DNA from: Desulfofundulus salinus
GTDB lineage: Bacteria; Bacillota; Desulfotomaculia; Desulfotomaculales; Desulfovirgulaceae
Direction: 5' to 3'
DNA length: 64,000 bases
Assembly (NCBI RefSeq): GCF_003627965.1
Contig: NZ_RBWE01000001.1
Location: 1,537,916 to 1,601,915, forward strand
A model generated the notes under the pieces. The model was not told the DNA's origin, ran no database searches, and saw nothing but the letters and a program-made list of their open reading frames with translations. Position numbers and translations under genes: made by a program. This document shows, piece after piece, positions 23,730 to 31,333 of this stretch (the first letter of the stretch is position 1; each line of letters begins with the position of its first letter).

Positions 23730-23766
23730 AAGAAGCTGGAAGTTTCCTGTAAGCTTCCAGCTTCTT
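23730..23766. terminator. bidirectional hairpin between mntA and flgL
   Basis: AAGAAGCTGGAAG (23730-23742) and CTTCCAGCTTCTT (23754-23766) are a perfect 13-base inverted repeat. On the minus strand it is followed by TTTTCTG, fitting a terminator for flgL. Confidence 0.75.
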
Positions 23767-23801
23767 CTTAAAGATGGGGGACGGGTCAGGTGTAAAAACG
23801 G

Positions 23802-24749
23802 TCAGCGCAAATAGTCCAGCAGAGACGTTTCCAAAATTCTGGCCCCCGCAGCCAGGGCCGCCTGGTAGGCGAGCTGCTGGCGGGAGAGGTCCACGGCCAC
23901 CCGGGCCACGTCGGCGTCCTCCAGGCTGCTCAGCACCTGGGTGAGTCGCAACTCCTGGTCCTGGAGCTGGTCGCGCACCGATTCGAAGTGGCTGGTGCGG
24001 GCCCCCACCTGCACCCGGTAGCGCAGGATGTGGTCGAGCTGGTCGTTCAGCGCGCCGATGGAGTCGTTCACCCCGGAAGCGTCCGCCGCCTTCAAACTGT
24101 TCCTCAAAGCCAGCAAAACCTGGAAAATCCCACCGGTCAACTCGTACTCGTCGCCTGAAACCTGCGCCTCCCCGAAAACACCCCCCGGGGTGTCCGGGTT
24201 GCCATCGTCAAGTATCACCGCCGGCACGTCAATTGCATAATTGGCCTGGTCCATTATCTCCCGGGAAACGCGCTCGAGGTTACCCTGATAAAATATATTG
24301 TCGCCATCCCGTCGGAAGGGGGGGCGGTCGTTTTTCGTCCCGGCAAAAATGTACTTCCCGCCCACGGTGGTGTTGGCGATGTCCACCAGTTCGTCGATCA
24401 TTTTGTCGATCTGCTCGCCGATGGCGGCCATGTCGTCCGGTTCCAGGGTGCCGTTGGCGCCCTGGATGGCGTATTCGATGGCCTTTTGCAGCAGTTCGCC
24501 CGTCGTGCCCAGGGCGGTATCGGCTCCGTCCAGGTAGCTCAGGCCGTCGGTGATGTTGCGCATGTACTGCTGGTTCCGCTCCACCGCCGCGCGCACGTTG
24601 AGGAGCTGGCTCAGGGCCGGCGGGTCGTCGCTGAGCCTCAGCACCTTCCGCCCGGTGGACATTTGCTCCTGGGTGCGGGCCAGCCTCTGCATTGCATCCT
24701 GGATGTAGTTCTGAGTGCGCCGGGCAATCAGCATGTGGGTGACGCGCAT
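23802..24749 (-). CDS. flgL: flagellar hook-filament junction protein FlgL
   Basis: HAP3, which joins the hook to the filament with FlgK. The 315-residue product has flagellin-like N- and C-terminal helices: MRVTHMLIARRTQNYIQDAM, MSTGRKVLRLSDDPPAL, and the C-terminal VDLSRQQLAYQAALAAGARI. It is the last gene of the minus-strand flgN-flgK-flgL run and is followed by a strong hairpin. Confidence 0.93.
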   Translation of the reverse strand: MRVTHMLIARRTQNYIQDAMQRLARTQEQMSTGRKVLRLSDDPPALSQLLNVRAAVERNQQYMRNITDGLSYLDGADTALGTTGELLQKAIEYAIQGANGTLEPDDMAAIGEQIDKMIDELVDIANTTVGGKYIFAGTKNDRPPFRRDGDNIFYQGNLERVSREIMDQANYAIDVPAVILDDGNPDTPGGVFGEAQVSGDEYELTGGIFQVLLALRNSLKAADASGVNDSIGALNDQLDHILRYRVQVGARTSHFESVRDQLQDQELRLTQVLSSLEDADVARVAVDLSRQQLAYQAALAAGARILETSLLDYLR

Positions 24750-24848
24750 TGTCTTTCCCTCCGATCAGGGATTTATCTTTTTGCCGTTATTCCTGGCGTC
24801 TGGCAACACGGGTCTTCCACGCCTGTACATCGCTCCTGTTGTTGCTTC

Positions 24849-26333
24849 TTAACCGGTCCTGTTGATCAGGTAATCCAGCATCTCGTCGATGGCGGCCAGC
24901 ACCCGGGCGCAGGCCTGGTAGCCGTACTGATACTGGATCAGCCGGGAGAGTTCTTCGTCCAGGTTGACCCCGGATACAGACTGGCGCAGGGATTCCACCT
25001 GCTCGGCGACGGTGCGCCGGCTTTCGGCCATGTCTGATGCGCTGCCGGAGCGGGCGCCGATGTCGGCCAGAAGGGCGTTGAAGTATTCATTGAACGTGGC
25101 GCTCCCCAGGTCGGCTAGGTCCACTTCAACCGGGTTGCCGCCGGCGTCTTCTCCCAGCTTGTAGCCCGCCGTGCCGTCCATCCCGATGGTGGCCAGCCGG
25201 GCCACGTACAGGGCGTTTGTACCGTCGATCTTCGTGGGGTCTTTCATAATCTCCGGGTTTACGGCGAAAGGATCGCTTTTGTCACCTAGCGAGCCGGTGA
25301 AAAAGTCTATTTGAGGTGGCTCATGACCGTGGTTGAGAACCTGCTTAATGGTGCTTGCTAGGGCCTGGGACAGTTCGTCTAAGTTATACATATACCCGGA
25401 AATTCTGCTGCGGACCTCTTCCAGCCCCGCCAGGCCGCCAACTTTTGGTAGGCTTGCCGGGTAGTCGGTCAGGGAAACTTCTTTACCGCCAATCTGCAAC
25501 TTTACTTCCTCCGGAGATCCGGCACTATATTCCAGGCTCACCGTAACATCTGCAGAGATCACGTCCACCCCGAAAAAGGTCAGGTTTATTTCGCCGGTGG
25601 GCTTACCCCCATCGGTCAGGTGAGTGACGCTTACCGGCCCGTATTCCGCCAGCCGGTCCAGGAGCAGGTCCCGCCTGTCCAGGAGGTCGTTGGGCTGGTT
25701 GCCCTGGGCGTAGACCCGCTTGATGGACTCCGTCAGTTCCCGGATTTGCCGCAGGATTTCATTTACCGCGTCCACCTGGTCTTTGAGCTGGCCGCCAGTA
25801 ACGTTGCCGCCGGAGTCGATCTTCAAAATGCTTATCGAAATATCGTTCAGCTGCTGGTACGCCTCCCTCATCATGGTAGCCAGCTCGCCACCCGTCTCGG
25901 CCACGGCGGCCTTGACGCCGGGGTCCTGGGGGGTGTTGTTCAGGTCGTGCCAGGTATTGAAAAACCTGGTGAGGGTGCTGGCAATGCCGCTGGCGACGGG
26001 CTCGGGGAAGACGGCCTCGATGCGGCCGAAGATTTCCTCCTGCACCTGCCAGTACTCCCGGGAGGAAATGCTGTCCCGCGCCTGCACGTCCAGGTACTCG
26101 TTTTTAATGCGCCGGATCATGGTCGCTTCCACGCCGGTGCCCAGCTGCCCCGGAAGCAGCTTGCCGCCCAATGTCGGGTTGGCGTACGGGTCGGTGGCGG
26201 CGATGACCGCCTCCTGCCGGGTATAGCCGGGCGTGCTGGCGTTGGCCACATTGTGGCCGGTGATGTCCATGGCCGTGCGGTGGGTCAAAAGCCCCCGCCG
26301 GGCGATTTCCAGGCCGAAGAACGTTCCGGGCAT
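24849..26333 (-). CDS. flgK: flagellar hook-associated protein FlgK
   Basis: HAP1, the first junction protein above the hook. The 494-residue product has the rod/hook N-terminal motif (FGLEIARRGLLTHRTAMDIT, then GHNVANASTPGYTRQEAV) and the C-terminal helix EELSRLIQYQYGYQACARVL. Slightly shorter than enteric FlgK (about 550). It follows flgN by 29 bases on the minus strand, and both are served by the sigma-D type promoter at 26896-26922. Confidence 0.93.
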   Translation of the reverse strand: MPGTFFGLEIARRGLLTHRTAMDITGHNVANASTPGYTRQEAVIAATDPYANPTLGGKLLPGQLGTGVEATMIRRIKNEYLDVQARDSISSREYWQVQEEIFGRIEAVFPEPVASGIASTLTRFFNTWHDLNNTPQDPGVKAAVAETGGELATMMREAYQQLNDISISILKIDSGGNVTGGQLKDQVDAVNEILRQIRELTESIKRVYAQGNQPNDLLDRRDLLLDRLAEYGPVSVTHLTDGGKPTGEINLTFFGVDVISADVTVSLEYSAGSPEEVKLQIGGKEVSLTDYPASLPKVGGLAGLEEVRSRISGYMYNLDELSQALASTIKQVLNHGHEPPQIDFFTGSLGDKSDPFAVNPEIMKDPTKIDGTNALYVARLATIGMDGTAGYKLGEDAGGNPVEVDLADLGSATFNEYFNALLADIGARSGSASDMAESRRTVAEQVESLRQSVSGVNLDEELSRLIQYQYGYQACARVLAAIDEMLDYLINRTG

Positions 26334-26362
26334 GCGAAAAATGCACCTCTTCTCTTGGGGGG

Positions 26363-26857
26363 TTACACGGATTTATCGACAAAAGACGGGCCGTTGCCGC
26401 CTTTATTCATGGCGCCGTCCGGCAGGTATGTCTTTGCAGGGGCCGGGGCAACGGCCCTTAAAAGGCGCTCGCAGAAGCGCAGGGCGTTTTGGGCCAGCAG
26501 GTTGTTCAGCCTGACCTGTTCCGCCAGTTCCCTGGCCTTCCCCCGCAGGTCTGCCACCAGGTTCATTGCTTCCTGCCTGCCCGGCACCGGCGGCAGGGCG
26601 ACGACCAGTTCCGCCAACGGTGCCCCCGGGGACAGGCCGCAGGCCCGCCCGGCGCATTCCTGCACCCTGGTGCGGGCCGCCTTCAATTCCTCCATCTGCC
26701 GCGCCAGGAACTCCAGCTCTTTCGTTACCTCGTTCAACGAGTCCCCGCTGTTTTTGCGCAGGGCGGCGTTTTGCTTTTCTGCCGCCGCCGCCATCTTTTC
26801 CAGCGCGGCCAGTTCCTCTTTTAACATGGAAACCAGTTCTTCTATAAGTTCCTGCAT
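26363..26857 (-). CDS. flgN: FlgN-family export chaperone
   Basis: Helical chaperone for FlgK and FlgL. The 164-residue product has the FlgN heptad pattern (LIEELVSMLKEELAALEKMA; NSGDSLNEVTKELEFLARQM). The ATG at 26857 is preferred over a GTG nine bases before it. Directly upstream of flgK, the usual place for flgN. The C-terminal 25 residues are Pro/Gly-rich and probably disordered. Confidence 0.82.
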   Translation of the reverse strand: MQELIEELVSMLKEELAALEKMAAAAEKQNAALRKNSGDSLNEVTKELEFLARQMEELKAARTRVQECAGRACGLSPGAPLAELVVALPPVPGRQEAMNLVADLRGKARELAEQVRLNNLLAQNALRFCERLLRAVAPAPAKTYLPDGAMNKGGNGPSFVDKSV

Positions 26858-26895
26858 AACGGCCACCGCTCATCAAAAAAGCGTTTCTTTGTTTA

Positions 26896-26922
26896 TTTTC
26901 GGCAGGAGGAAAATATCCTTGA
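26896..26922 (-). promoter_or_regulatory. sigma-D promoter of flgN-flgK-flgL
   Basis: Minus strand: TCAA (26919-26922), 15 bases, GCCGAAAA (26896-26903). The -10 start GCCGA is exact and the spacing is ideal for sigma-D. Confidence 0.7.
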
Positions 26923-26955
26923 GCTTCTCGTTTCCGAAAAAACTTTTTGTCACCT

Positions 26956-26982
26956 TAATTTTTTGCCACATCATGACGAATA
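26956..26982 (+). promoter_or_regulatory. possible sigma-D promoter of flaG
   Basis: TAAT (26956-26959), 15 bases, GACGAATA (26975-26982). Weaker than the other sigma-D candidates. A TCCGAAAA at 26933-26940 is an alternative -10 but lacks a good -35 box. Confidence 0.35.
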
Positions 26983-27017
26983 AGAAAAATAGTAAGCCTT
27001 ATTCAGAGAAAGGCAGG

Positions 27018-27395
27018 ATGAAGATGAGTAAGGTGGAACCAGTTGGCAGACCAGATCTTTCCTCCATGGTAAGGATGTCCCAAACCTTCAAAAATGATCT
27101 CCCCAACCTCGGGGAGCAAAGGGATAAAGACGCGCTCCTTTTGGAAGAAAAAGGAGAGGATAAAAGGCCCACCATCCAGGAGGTGCGGGAAGCCGTCGAC
27201 CAGATCAACGAGACCATGGAGCTCTACCGCACGGAACTACGGTTCGTCCTGCACGAGGAAAGCGGGGAGATCATGGTGAAGGTGATTAACGCTGAGACGC
27301 AGGAAGTAATCCGGGAGATCCCTCCGGAATGGACCTTGAAAATTGTGGCCAGCGTGAAAAGGATGCTGGGCCTGATTCTGGACAGGTTTATTTAG
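27018..27395 (+). CDS. flaG: flagellar protein FlaG
   Basis: FlaG affects filament length, exact role unclear. The 125-residue product has the conserved FlaG domain in its C-terminal 70 residues (EVREAVDQINETMELYRTEL; ETQEVIREIPPEWTLKI; ending LILDRFI). The ATG at 27018 has an AGGCAGG site; a second ATG two codons later is also possible. It is transcribed on the plus strand between flgN and flgM, opposite to both, which is an unusual placement. Confidence 0.88.
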   Translation: MKMSKVEPVGRPDLSSMVRMSQTFKNDLPNLGEQRDKDALLLEEKGEDKRPTIQEVREAVDQINETMELYRTELRFVLHEESGEIMVKVINAETQEVIREIPPEWTLKIVASVKRMLGLILDRFI

Positions 27396-27490
27396 TACCG
27401 GGCCCACTGCGGCACGGGAAATGACCGGTAAAAAGAGTTTCAGTTTGCCGGCGTGTATCAGGTTTAAAACCGGGTTGCTGGCAATATTAA

Positions 27491-27512
27491 ACCGCCGGCA
27501 AAAACCGGCGGT
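27491..27512. terminator. hairpin between flaG and flgM
   Basis: ACCGCCGG (27491-27498) and CCGGCGGT (27505-27512) pair perfectly. T residues follow on the minus strand (TTTAATATT), so it may end flgM transcription; on the plus strand it follows flaG by 95 bases. Confidence 0.5.
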
Positions 27513-27617
27513 GCTTCTTACACCTGCGCTCAAGCCGGTTCACAACCCCGGCACCGCCCATAACTAACCGGCCGCTCCGGCGGGGGCGGCATCCCCCGGC
27601 CGCACCGTACCCCGGCA

Positions 27618-27920
27618 TCACACATGCCTGTCCAGCCGGCGCTCTTCCATGATGCCCGCCGCCACCCTTTCCCCGTCGATAAAGTAGGTGCCTTCCGCAA
27701 GCCGTTTTTTTACCGATTCAACCAGTTCGTCCCTGACTTCAGGAAGCTTTTTTAAATGTGACCGGTAGAGCTGTAATTCCCGTGCCCGGTCGGAGATTTC
27801 CACGGAGTCGGCCGGTGGGGAATGTTTGGGGCTGCCGTTCTTCTTGTTTTCTTCTATTTCAAGACGTTTCTGGTAAACGTTCATTACCTGCCGGGCATCA
27901 AGATTATTGGTAATCCTCAT
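27618..27920 (-). CDS. flgM: anti-sigma-D factor FlgM
   Basis: Binds and inhibits sigma-D until the hook is finished. The 100-residue product starts MRITNNLDARQVMNVYQKRL and has the FlgM C-terminal core DSVEISDRARELQLYRSHL with PEVRDELVESVKKRLAEGTY. It is separated from flgN by flaG on the other strand. A sigma-D type promoter stands upstream, giving feedback control. Confidence 0.9.
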   Translation of the reverse strand: MRITNNLDARQVMNVYQKRLEIEENKKNGSPKHSPPADSVEISDRARELQLYRSHLKKLPEVRDELVESVKKRLAEGTYFIDGERVAAGIMEERRLDRHV

Positions 27921-27993
27921 CGCCTATCCACCCCCTGTTAAAACCGTGCGTAGCGGTTTCCCTGCTGTTATCGTAAGGTAATCTCAATATTCT

Positions 27994-28021
27994 TTTTCGG
28001 AAGAAACCCCAAGATTCTTTA
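27994..28021 (-). promoter_or_regulatory. sigma-D promoter of flgM
   Basis: Minus strand: TAAA (28018-28021), 16 bases, TCCGAAAA (27994-28001). The same -10 box occurs before hag; spacing is one base longer than ideal. Confidence 0.6.
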
Positions 28022-28143
28022 GCTATCAAATCGCCTCTTCTGTTCACCGGTTAGGAAATATCTTTTGCCCCCCACTGCAGTTAAATTATACCTTGAATCA
28101 TGAAAGCCGGGCAACTTTGTCTTCAGGTAACGATTCCTTTTCC

Positions 28144-28172
28144 TTGATGTTCATGCCGCCGTATGATACGAT
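28144..28172 (+). promoter_or_regulatory. sigma-A type promoter of the aminotransferase gene
   Basis: TTGATG (28144-28149), 17 bases, TACGAT (28167-28172). Four of six bases match consensus in each box and the spacing is ideal. The gene starts 70 bases downstream. Confidence 0.5.
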
Positions 28173-28242
28173 ACTAAAGGTTAATATGCTTTTTCGCTGA
28201 TCAGCCCGTAAAAAATACATAAAAAGGAGCAGTAATTCAGTT

Positions 28243-29475
28243 ATGGCCGTGCGAGACAATCATCCTGAACCACTTCCCGCCATTGCCGGGGGTGAACCCG
28301 TACGGGAAACGTATCTTCCCTATGCCCGGCAGTGGATTGAAGAAGACGACATCGAGGCCGTCGCCCGGGTAATGCGGGGCGACTGGCTGACCACCGGCCC
28401 GACCCTGGCCGAATTCGAAAAGCAATTTGCCGCCCGGGTGGGCGCCCGTTATGCCGTGGCCTTCTCCAGCGGGACGGCGGCCCTGCACGCGGCCTGTTTT
28501 GCCGCCGGTGTGGGCAGGGGTGACGAAGTGATTACCAGCCCCATCACCTTCGTGGCCAGCGCCAGCTGCGCCCTCTACCTGGGGGCGAAACCCGTGTTTG
28601 CGGACATAGATCCGCGTACATATAATATCGACCCGGTGGAAATAGAAAAAAAGATCACCCCGCAAACAAAGGCGATCATTCCCGTACATTTCACCGGACA
28701 GCCCTGCGATCTGGACGCCATTCACGCCCTGGCTGAAAAGCACAATCTTGTGGTCATTGAAGATGCCTGCCACGCCCTGGGGGCGGAATATAAAGGGCAG
28801 CCCATCGGCTGCTTGAGCGATATGACCGTCTTCAGCTTCCACCCGGTGAAACACATCACCACCGGGGAAGGGGGAATGGTGACCACCAATTCCGGCGAAC
28901 TGTACCAGTGGCTGCTGCTTTTCCGCAACCACGGGATCACCCGGGACCGGGAATTGATGGTGGAGGATCAGGGACCCTGGTACTACGAAATGCTGGACGT
29001 TGGTTTCAATTACCGCCTCACGGATATCCAGGCCGCCCTGGGTTTGAGCCAGCTGCGCAAGCTGGACCGTTTTCTGGAGCGCAGGCGCGAGATTGCCCGC
29101 ACTTATAACGAGGCCTTTGCCAGCCTGCCCGAAGTGGAAATCCCGTACCAGGCGCCATACAGCCGTTCGTCCTGGCACCTTTACGTGCTGGTTTTGAAAC
29201 TGGAGCATCTAAAATTCGACCGGCGCCAGGTCTTCGAAGCCCTGCGGGCGGAAAACATCGGGGTAAATGTACACTATTTGCCCGTGTACCGCCATCCCTA
29301 CTACCGCTGGCTGGGGGACCCGGACAGCTGCAGCCTTTCCGGGTTTTACTGTTTCCACGCGGAAGAGCTGTACGAGCGGATTATCACCCTGCCCCTTTAT
29401 CCGGCCATGGATAATGAGGACGTAAATGATGTGATCCAGGCAGTACGGAGGGTTATATCCTGGGCACGAAAGTAA
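28243..29475 (+). CDS. pseC: PseC-type UDP-4-amino sugar aminotransferase
   Basis: PLP enzyme of the DegT/DnrJ/EryC1 family, most like PseC, which makes UDP-4-amino-4,6-dideoxy-N-acetyl-altrosamine for pseudaminic acid. The 410-residue product shows PAIAGGEPVRETYLPYARQW, DWLTTGPTLAEFEKQFAARV, the PLP lysine in FSFHPVKHITTGEGG, and the C-terminal GVNVHYLPVYRHPYYR, a PseC-like signature. Pseudaminic acid often glycosylates flagellin, and the gene sits inside the flagellar region. No pseB, pseH, pseG, pseI or pseF is in the window, so the pathway assignment is inferred. Confidence 0.8.
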   Translation: MAVRDNHPEPLPAIAGGEPVRETYLPYARQWIEEDDIEAVARVMRGDWLTTGPTLAEFEKQFAARVGARYAVAFSSGTAALHAACFAAGVGRGDEVITSPITFVASASCALYLGAKPVFADIDPRTYNIDPVEIEKKITPQTKAIIPVHFTGQPCDLDAIHALAEKHNLVVIEDACHALGAEYKGQPIGCLSDMTVFSFHPVKHITTGEGGMVTTNSGELYQWLLLFRNHGITRDRELMVEDQGPWYYEMLDVGFNYRLTDIQAALGLSQLRKLDRFLERRREIARTYNEAFASLPEVEIPYQAPYSRSSWHLYVLVLKLEHLKFDRRQVFEALRAENIGVNVHYLPVYRHPYYRWLGDPDSCSLSGFYCFHAEELYERIITLPLYPAMDNEDVNDVIQAVRRVISWARK

Positions 29476-29672
29476 AAGGGAATTTCCCCGCTTCCGACTT
29501 TATTCGACATTATCTTTGGTTTTACTCTATGTCTTGCGTCAAAAAGCTTAAGTTTTTGTTATTTTTTTTGTGTTTTTTTCTTCTCTATAGAAGGAATTTG
29601 GGAGAACGTGTCAAATAATTTATCACTTAGTTGCCAAAGTCAACCTGCTTTTAAAAAAATAACCCACCTTAG
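29476..29672 (+). other. leader region before the first riboswitch
   Basis: About 200 bases without a gene. A+T-rich with long T runs (29550-29590), unlike its neighbours. A weak promoter (TTGCGT, 17 bases, TGTTAT from about 29536) is possible; no firm promoter is seen although the riboswitch needs one. Confidence 0.3.
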
Positions 29673-29768
29673 CACATTGTCCAGGGGCAAACTTCACCGA
29701 AAGGGAGGGACGCAAAGCCACGGGCCTAAAGCGGATTCTCGCTAAGGCAGCCGGGTTGCGACAATGCT
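29673..29768 (+). ncRNA. GEMM-I (c-di-GMP-I) riboswitch, first of a tandem pair
   Basis: Matches the GEMM-I consensus closely: P1 strands CATTGTC (29675) and GACAATG (29760); GGGGCAAAC with the ligand-contacting G at 29686; a GAAA tetraloop (29699-29702); GGGACGCAAAGCC with the stacking A at 29714; CGGGCCTAAA; and GGCAGCCGGGTTGC. Numbering by the Vibrio Vc2 aptamer gives G20 and A47 intact, so c-di-GMP binding is expected. Its terminator follows directly. In Clostridioides difficile a c-di-GMP-I riboswitch before flgB turns flagellar genes off. Confidence 0.93.
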
Positions 29769-29769
29769 T

Positions 29770-29793
29770 CCCGACCTTTGGGTCGGGTTTTTT
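29770..29793 (+). terminator. terminator of riboswitch 1
   Basis: CCCGACC and GGTCGGG pair around TTTG, followed by six T. It starts four bases after the aptamer P1 stem, so ligand binding and termination are compatible, as in an OFF switch. GGTTG (29754-29758) could pair with CGACC (29772-29776) as an antiterminator. Confidence 0.85.
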
Positions 29794-29936
29794 ATAGACC
29801 GGCAAAGAGTGGAGGATATTCAAAGCACCAGGAGAAGGTTTTTCCCCTGCCCCGGGAAGGTAACGTTCATAAAATCACCTTCTAACAATACTAATACGAG
29901 GTTAACCTTCTTTATTATGAGGGTGAAACAGTCCAC

Positions 29937-30038
29937 TGCGCACATTATCCGGGAGCAAACTTCACCAAAAGGGAGGGGCGCAAAGCTACGGGCCTGCGGT
30001 GAATCTCAGTTTTGGGCAGCTGGATTGCGATGGTGCTT
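29937..30038 (+). ncRNA. GEMM-I riboswitch, second of a tandem pair (A20 variant)
   Basis: Shares the layout of the first copy: GAGCAAACTTCACC, GGGGCGCAAAGCTACGGGCC, GGCAGCTGGATTGC. Differences fall at key sites: the base equivalent to Vc2 G20 is A (29954); the GNRA loop is AAAA (29967-29970); A43 is G; and P1 pairing (CATT with GATG) is weak. A at position 20 marks GEMM-I members that accept or prefer 3',3'-cGAMP in Geobacter. The copy may therefore sense another ligand, bind both, or be decaying. It has its own terminator and precedes flgB. Confidence 0.85.
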
Positions 30039-30039
30039 T

Positions 30040-30062
30040 CCCGACCTTGAGGTCGGTTTTTT
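30040..30062 (+). terminator. terminator of riboswitch 2
   Basis: CCGACC (30041-30046) and GGTCGG (30051-30056) around TTGA, then six T. Nearly the same as the first terminator; lies 70 bases before flgB. Confidence 0.85.
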
Positions 30063-30130
30063 CGTCAAAACATATTACGTGGTAAAAGATCCCAAGCGAC
30101 CGGAACCGGAAGAGGCGGAGGTGGTTTTCT

Positions 30131-30532
30131 TTGGATCTTTTCGCCAGCCCCATTATGGTGGCGCTGCAAAAGCAGCTGGATGCAGCGGCACTAACCCAAA
30201 GGGTAATTGCCCATAACGTGGCCAATGTGAATACGCCGGGATTTAAAAAATCTTCCGTCAGCTTTACGGAAGAACTGCGGCGGGCGCTGGGGGAGGACGT
30301 CCTGCCGCTGGTTACCAGTGACCCCAGGCATATCGGGGCTCCGGTCCCGCTGGCCCGGGTGGAACCCACGGTGGTGAAGGAGGAGGGCACCACCATGGGT
30401 TACAACGGCAATAACGTGGACATTGATCAGGAGATGGTAAACCTGGCCGCCAATACCCTGACGTACCAGGCTGCCGCCCGGGCTCTGGGCGACCGCCTGT
30501 CCCTGTTAACCTATGTCATTCGAGGGAGGTAA
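30131..30532 (+). CDS. flgB: flagellar basal-body rod protein FlgB
   Basis: Proximal rod subunit exported to form the axle. The 133-residue product has the rod signature QRVIAHNVANVNTPGFKKSS and ends with a helix (LAANTLTYQAAARALGDRLS). TTG start after GGAGGTGG. First gene of the long fla/che cluster, directly behind the tandem riboswitches, so its transcription is the likely control point for the whole cluster. Confidence 0.94.
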   Translation: MDLFASPIMVALQKQLDAAALTQRVIAHNVANVNTPGFKKSSVSFTEELRRALGEDVLPLVTSDPRHIGAPVPLARVEPTVVKEEGTTMGYNGNNVDIDQEMVNLAANTLTYQAAARALGDRLSLLTYVIRGR

Positions 30533-30538
30533 CAGACG

Positions 30539-30985
30539 GTGCCTTTATTAGATGTATTCGGCATTAGTGCCTCAGGCTTAACAGCATCGAGGCTCTGGCT
30601 GGATATTACGGCCAACAATATTGCCAACCTGCAAACGGCGGGCAGGCCCAACGACCCCCTGAACCCGGCCTACCGCCGGAAAGTTCCCGTGTTTGCCGAG
30701 AAACTGCGCCAGGCCCTGGACTCCCCGCCCGGCCAACCCTCCTTCAACGCTGCCGGCGTGAGCGTGGCGGCAGTAGTGGAGGATCCATCCCCGCCCCGGC
30801 TTGCTTACGAGCCCTCCCATCCCCTGGCCGACCCCAATACGGGATACGTGGCCTACCCCAATATCAATATTGCCAACGAGATGGTCAGCATGATTGCAGC
30901 CACCCGGGCCTACGAGGCCAACGTCACGGTTTTGAACGCGGCCAAGGACATGGCCTTAAGGGCTCTGGAGATAGGCAAGGGCTAA
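30539..30985 (+). CDS. flgC: flagellar basal-body rod protein FlgC
   Basis: Second proximal rod protein. The 148-residue product has the rod motif LDITANNIANLQTAGRPNDP and the C-terminal VAYPNINIANEMVSMIAATR, then AYEANVTVLNAAKDM, diagnostic of FlgC. GTG start six bases after the flgB stop with GGGAGGTAA. Normal length. Confidence 0.95.
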   Translation: MPLLDVFGISASGLTASRLWLDITANNIANLQTAGRPNDPLNPAYRRKVPVFAEKLRQALDSPPGQPSFNAAGVSVAAVVEDPSPPRLAYEPSHPLADPNTGYVAYPNINIANEMVSMIAATRAYEANVTVLNAAKDMALRALEIGKG

Positions 30986-31020
30986 TATTCAATGTAGCTA
31001 ACGAAAGGGGCACTCTGTAG

Positions 31021-31320
31021 ATGCAGGTTTTACCCGTTTCCCCTTTAACCCTGGTACCCACGGCAAGCCAGCCCGCAAAGCCGGACGCTGCTGCCGGCGC
31101 TCCCGGTTTCGGCCGGATGCTTGAACGGGCCCTGGAAGAGGTAAATAACGCCCAGGTGCGGGCCGACCGGGTGGGCCTCGACTTCCTCACCGGCCGGGTG
31201 CAGGAACTGCACCAGCTGACCATTGCCATGGAAGAAGCCCGGATAATGATGTCCCTGGCCGTGGAGGTGCGCAATAAAATAGTAGAAGCCTACCAGGAAA
31301 TTTCGCGCATGCAGGTTTAA
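31021..31320 (+). CDS. fliE: flagellar hook-basal body protein FliE
   Basis: Adapter between the MS ring and the rod. The 99-residue product ends with the FliE core: FGRMLERALEEVNNAQVRAD and IAMEEARIMMSLAVEVRNKI, then VEAYQEISRMQV. ATG with GAAAGGGG upstream. Standard position after flgB-flgC. Confidence 0.93.
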   Translation: MQVLPVSPLTLVPTASQPAKPDAAAGAPGFGRMLERALEEVNNAQVRADRVGLDFLTGRVQELHQLTIAMEEARIMMSLAVEVRNKIVEAYQEISRMQV

Positions 31321-31333
31321 GGAGCTGTTGTAA

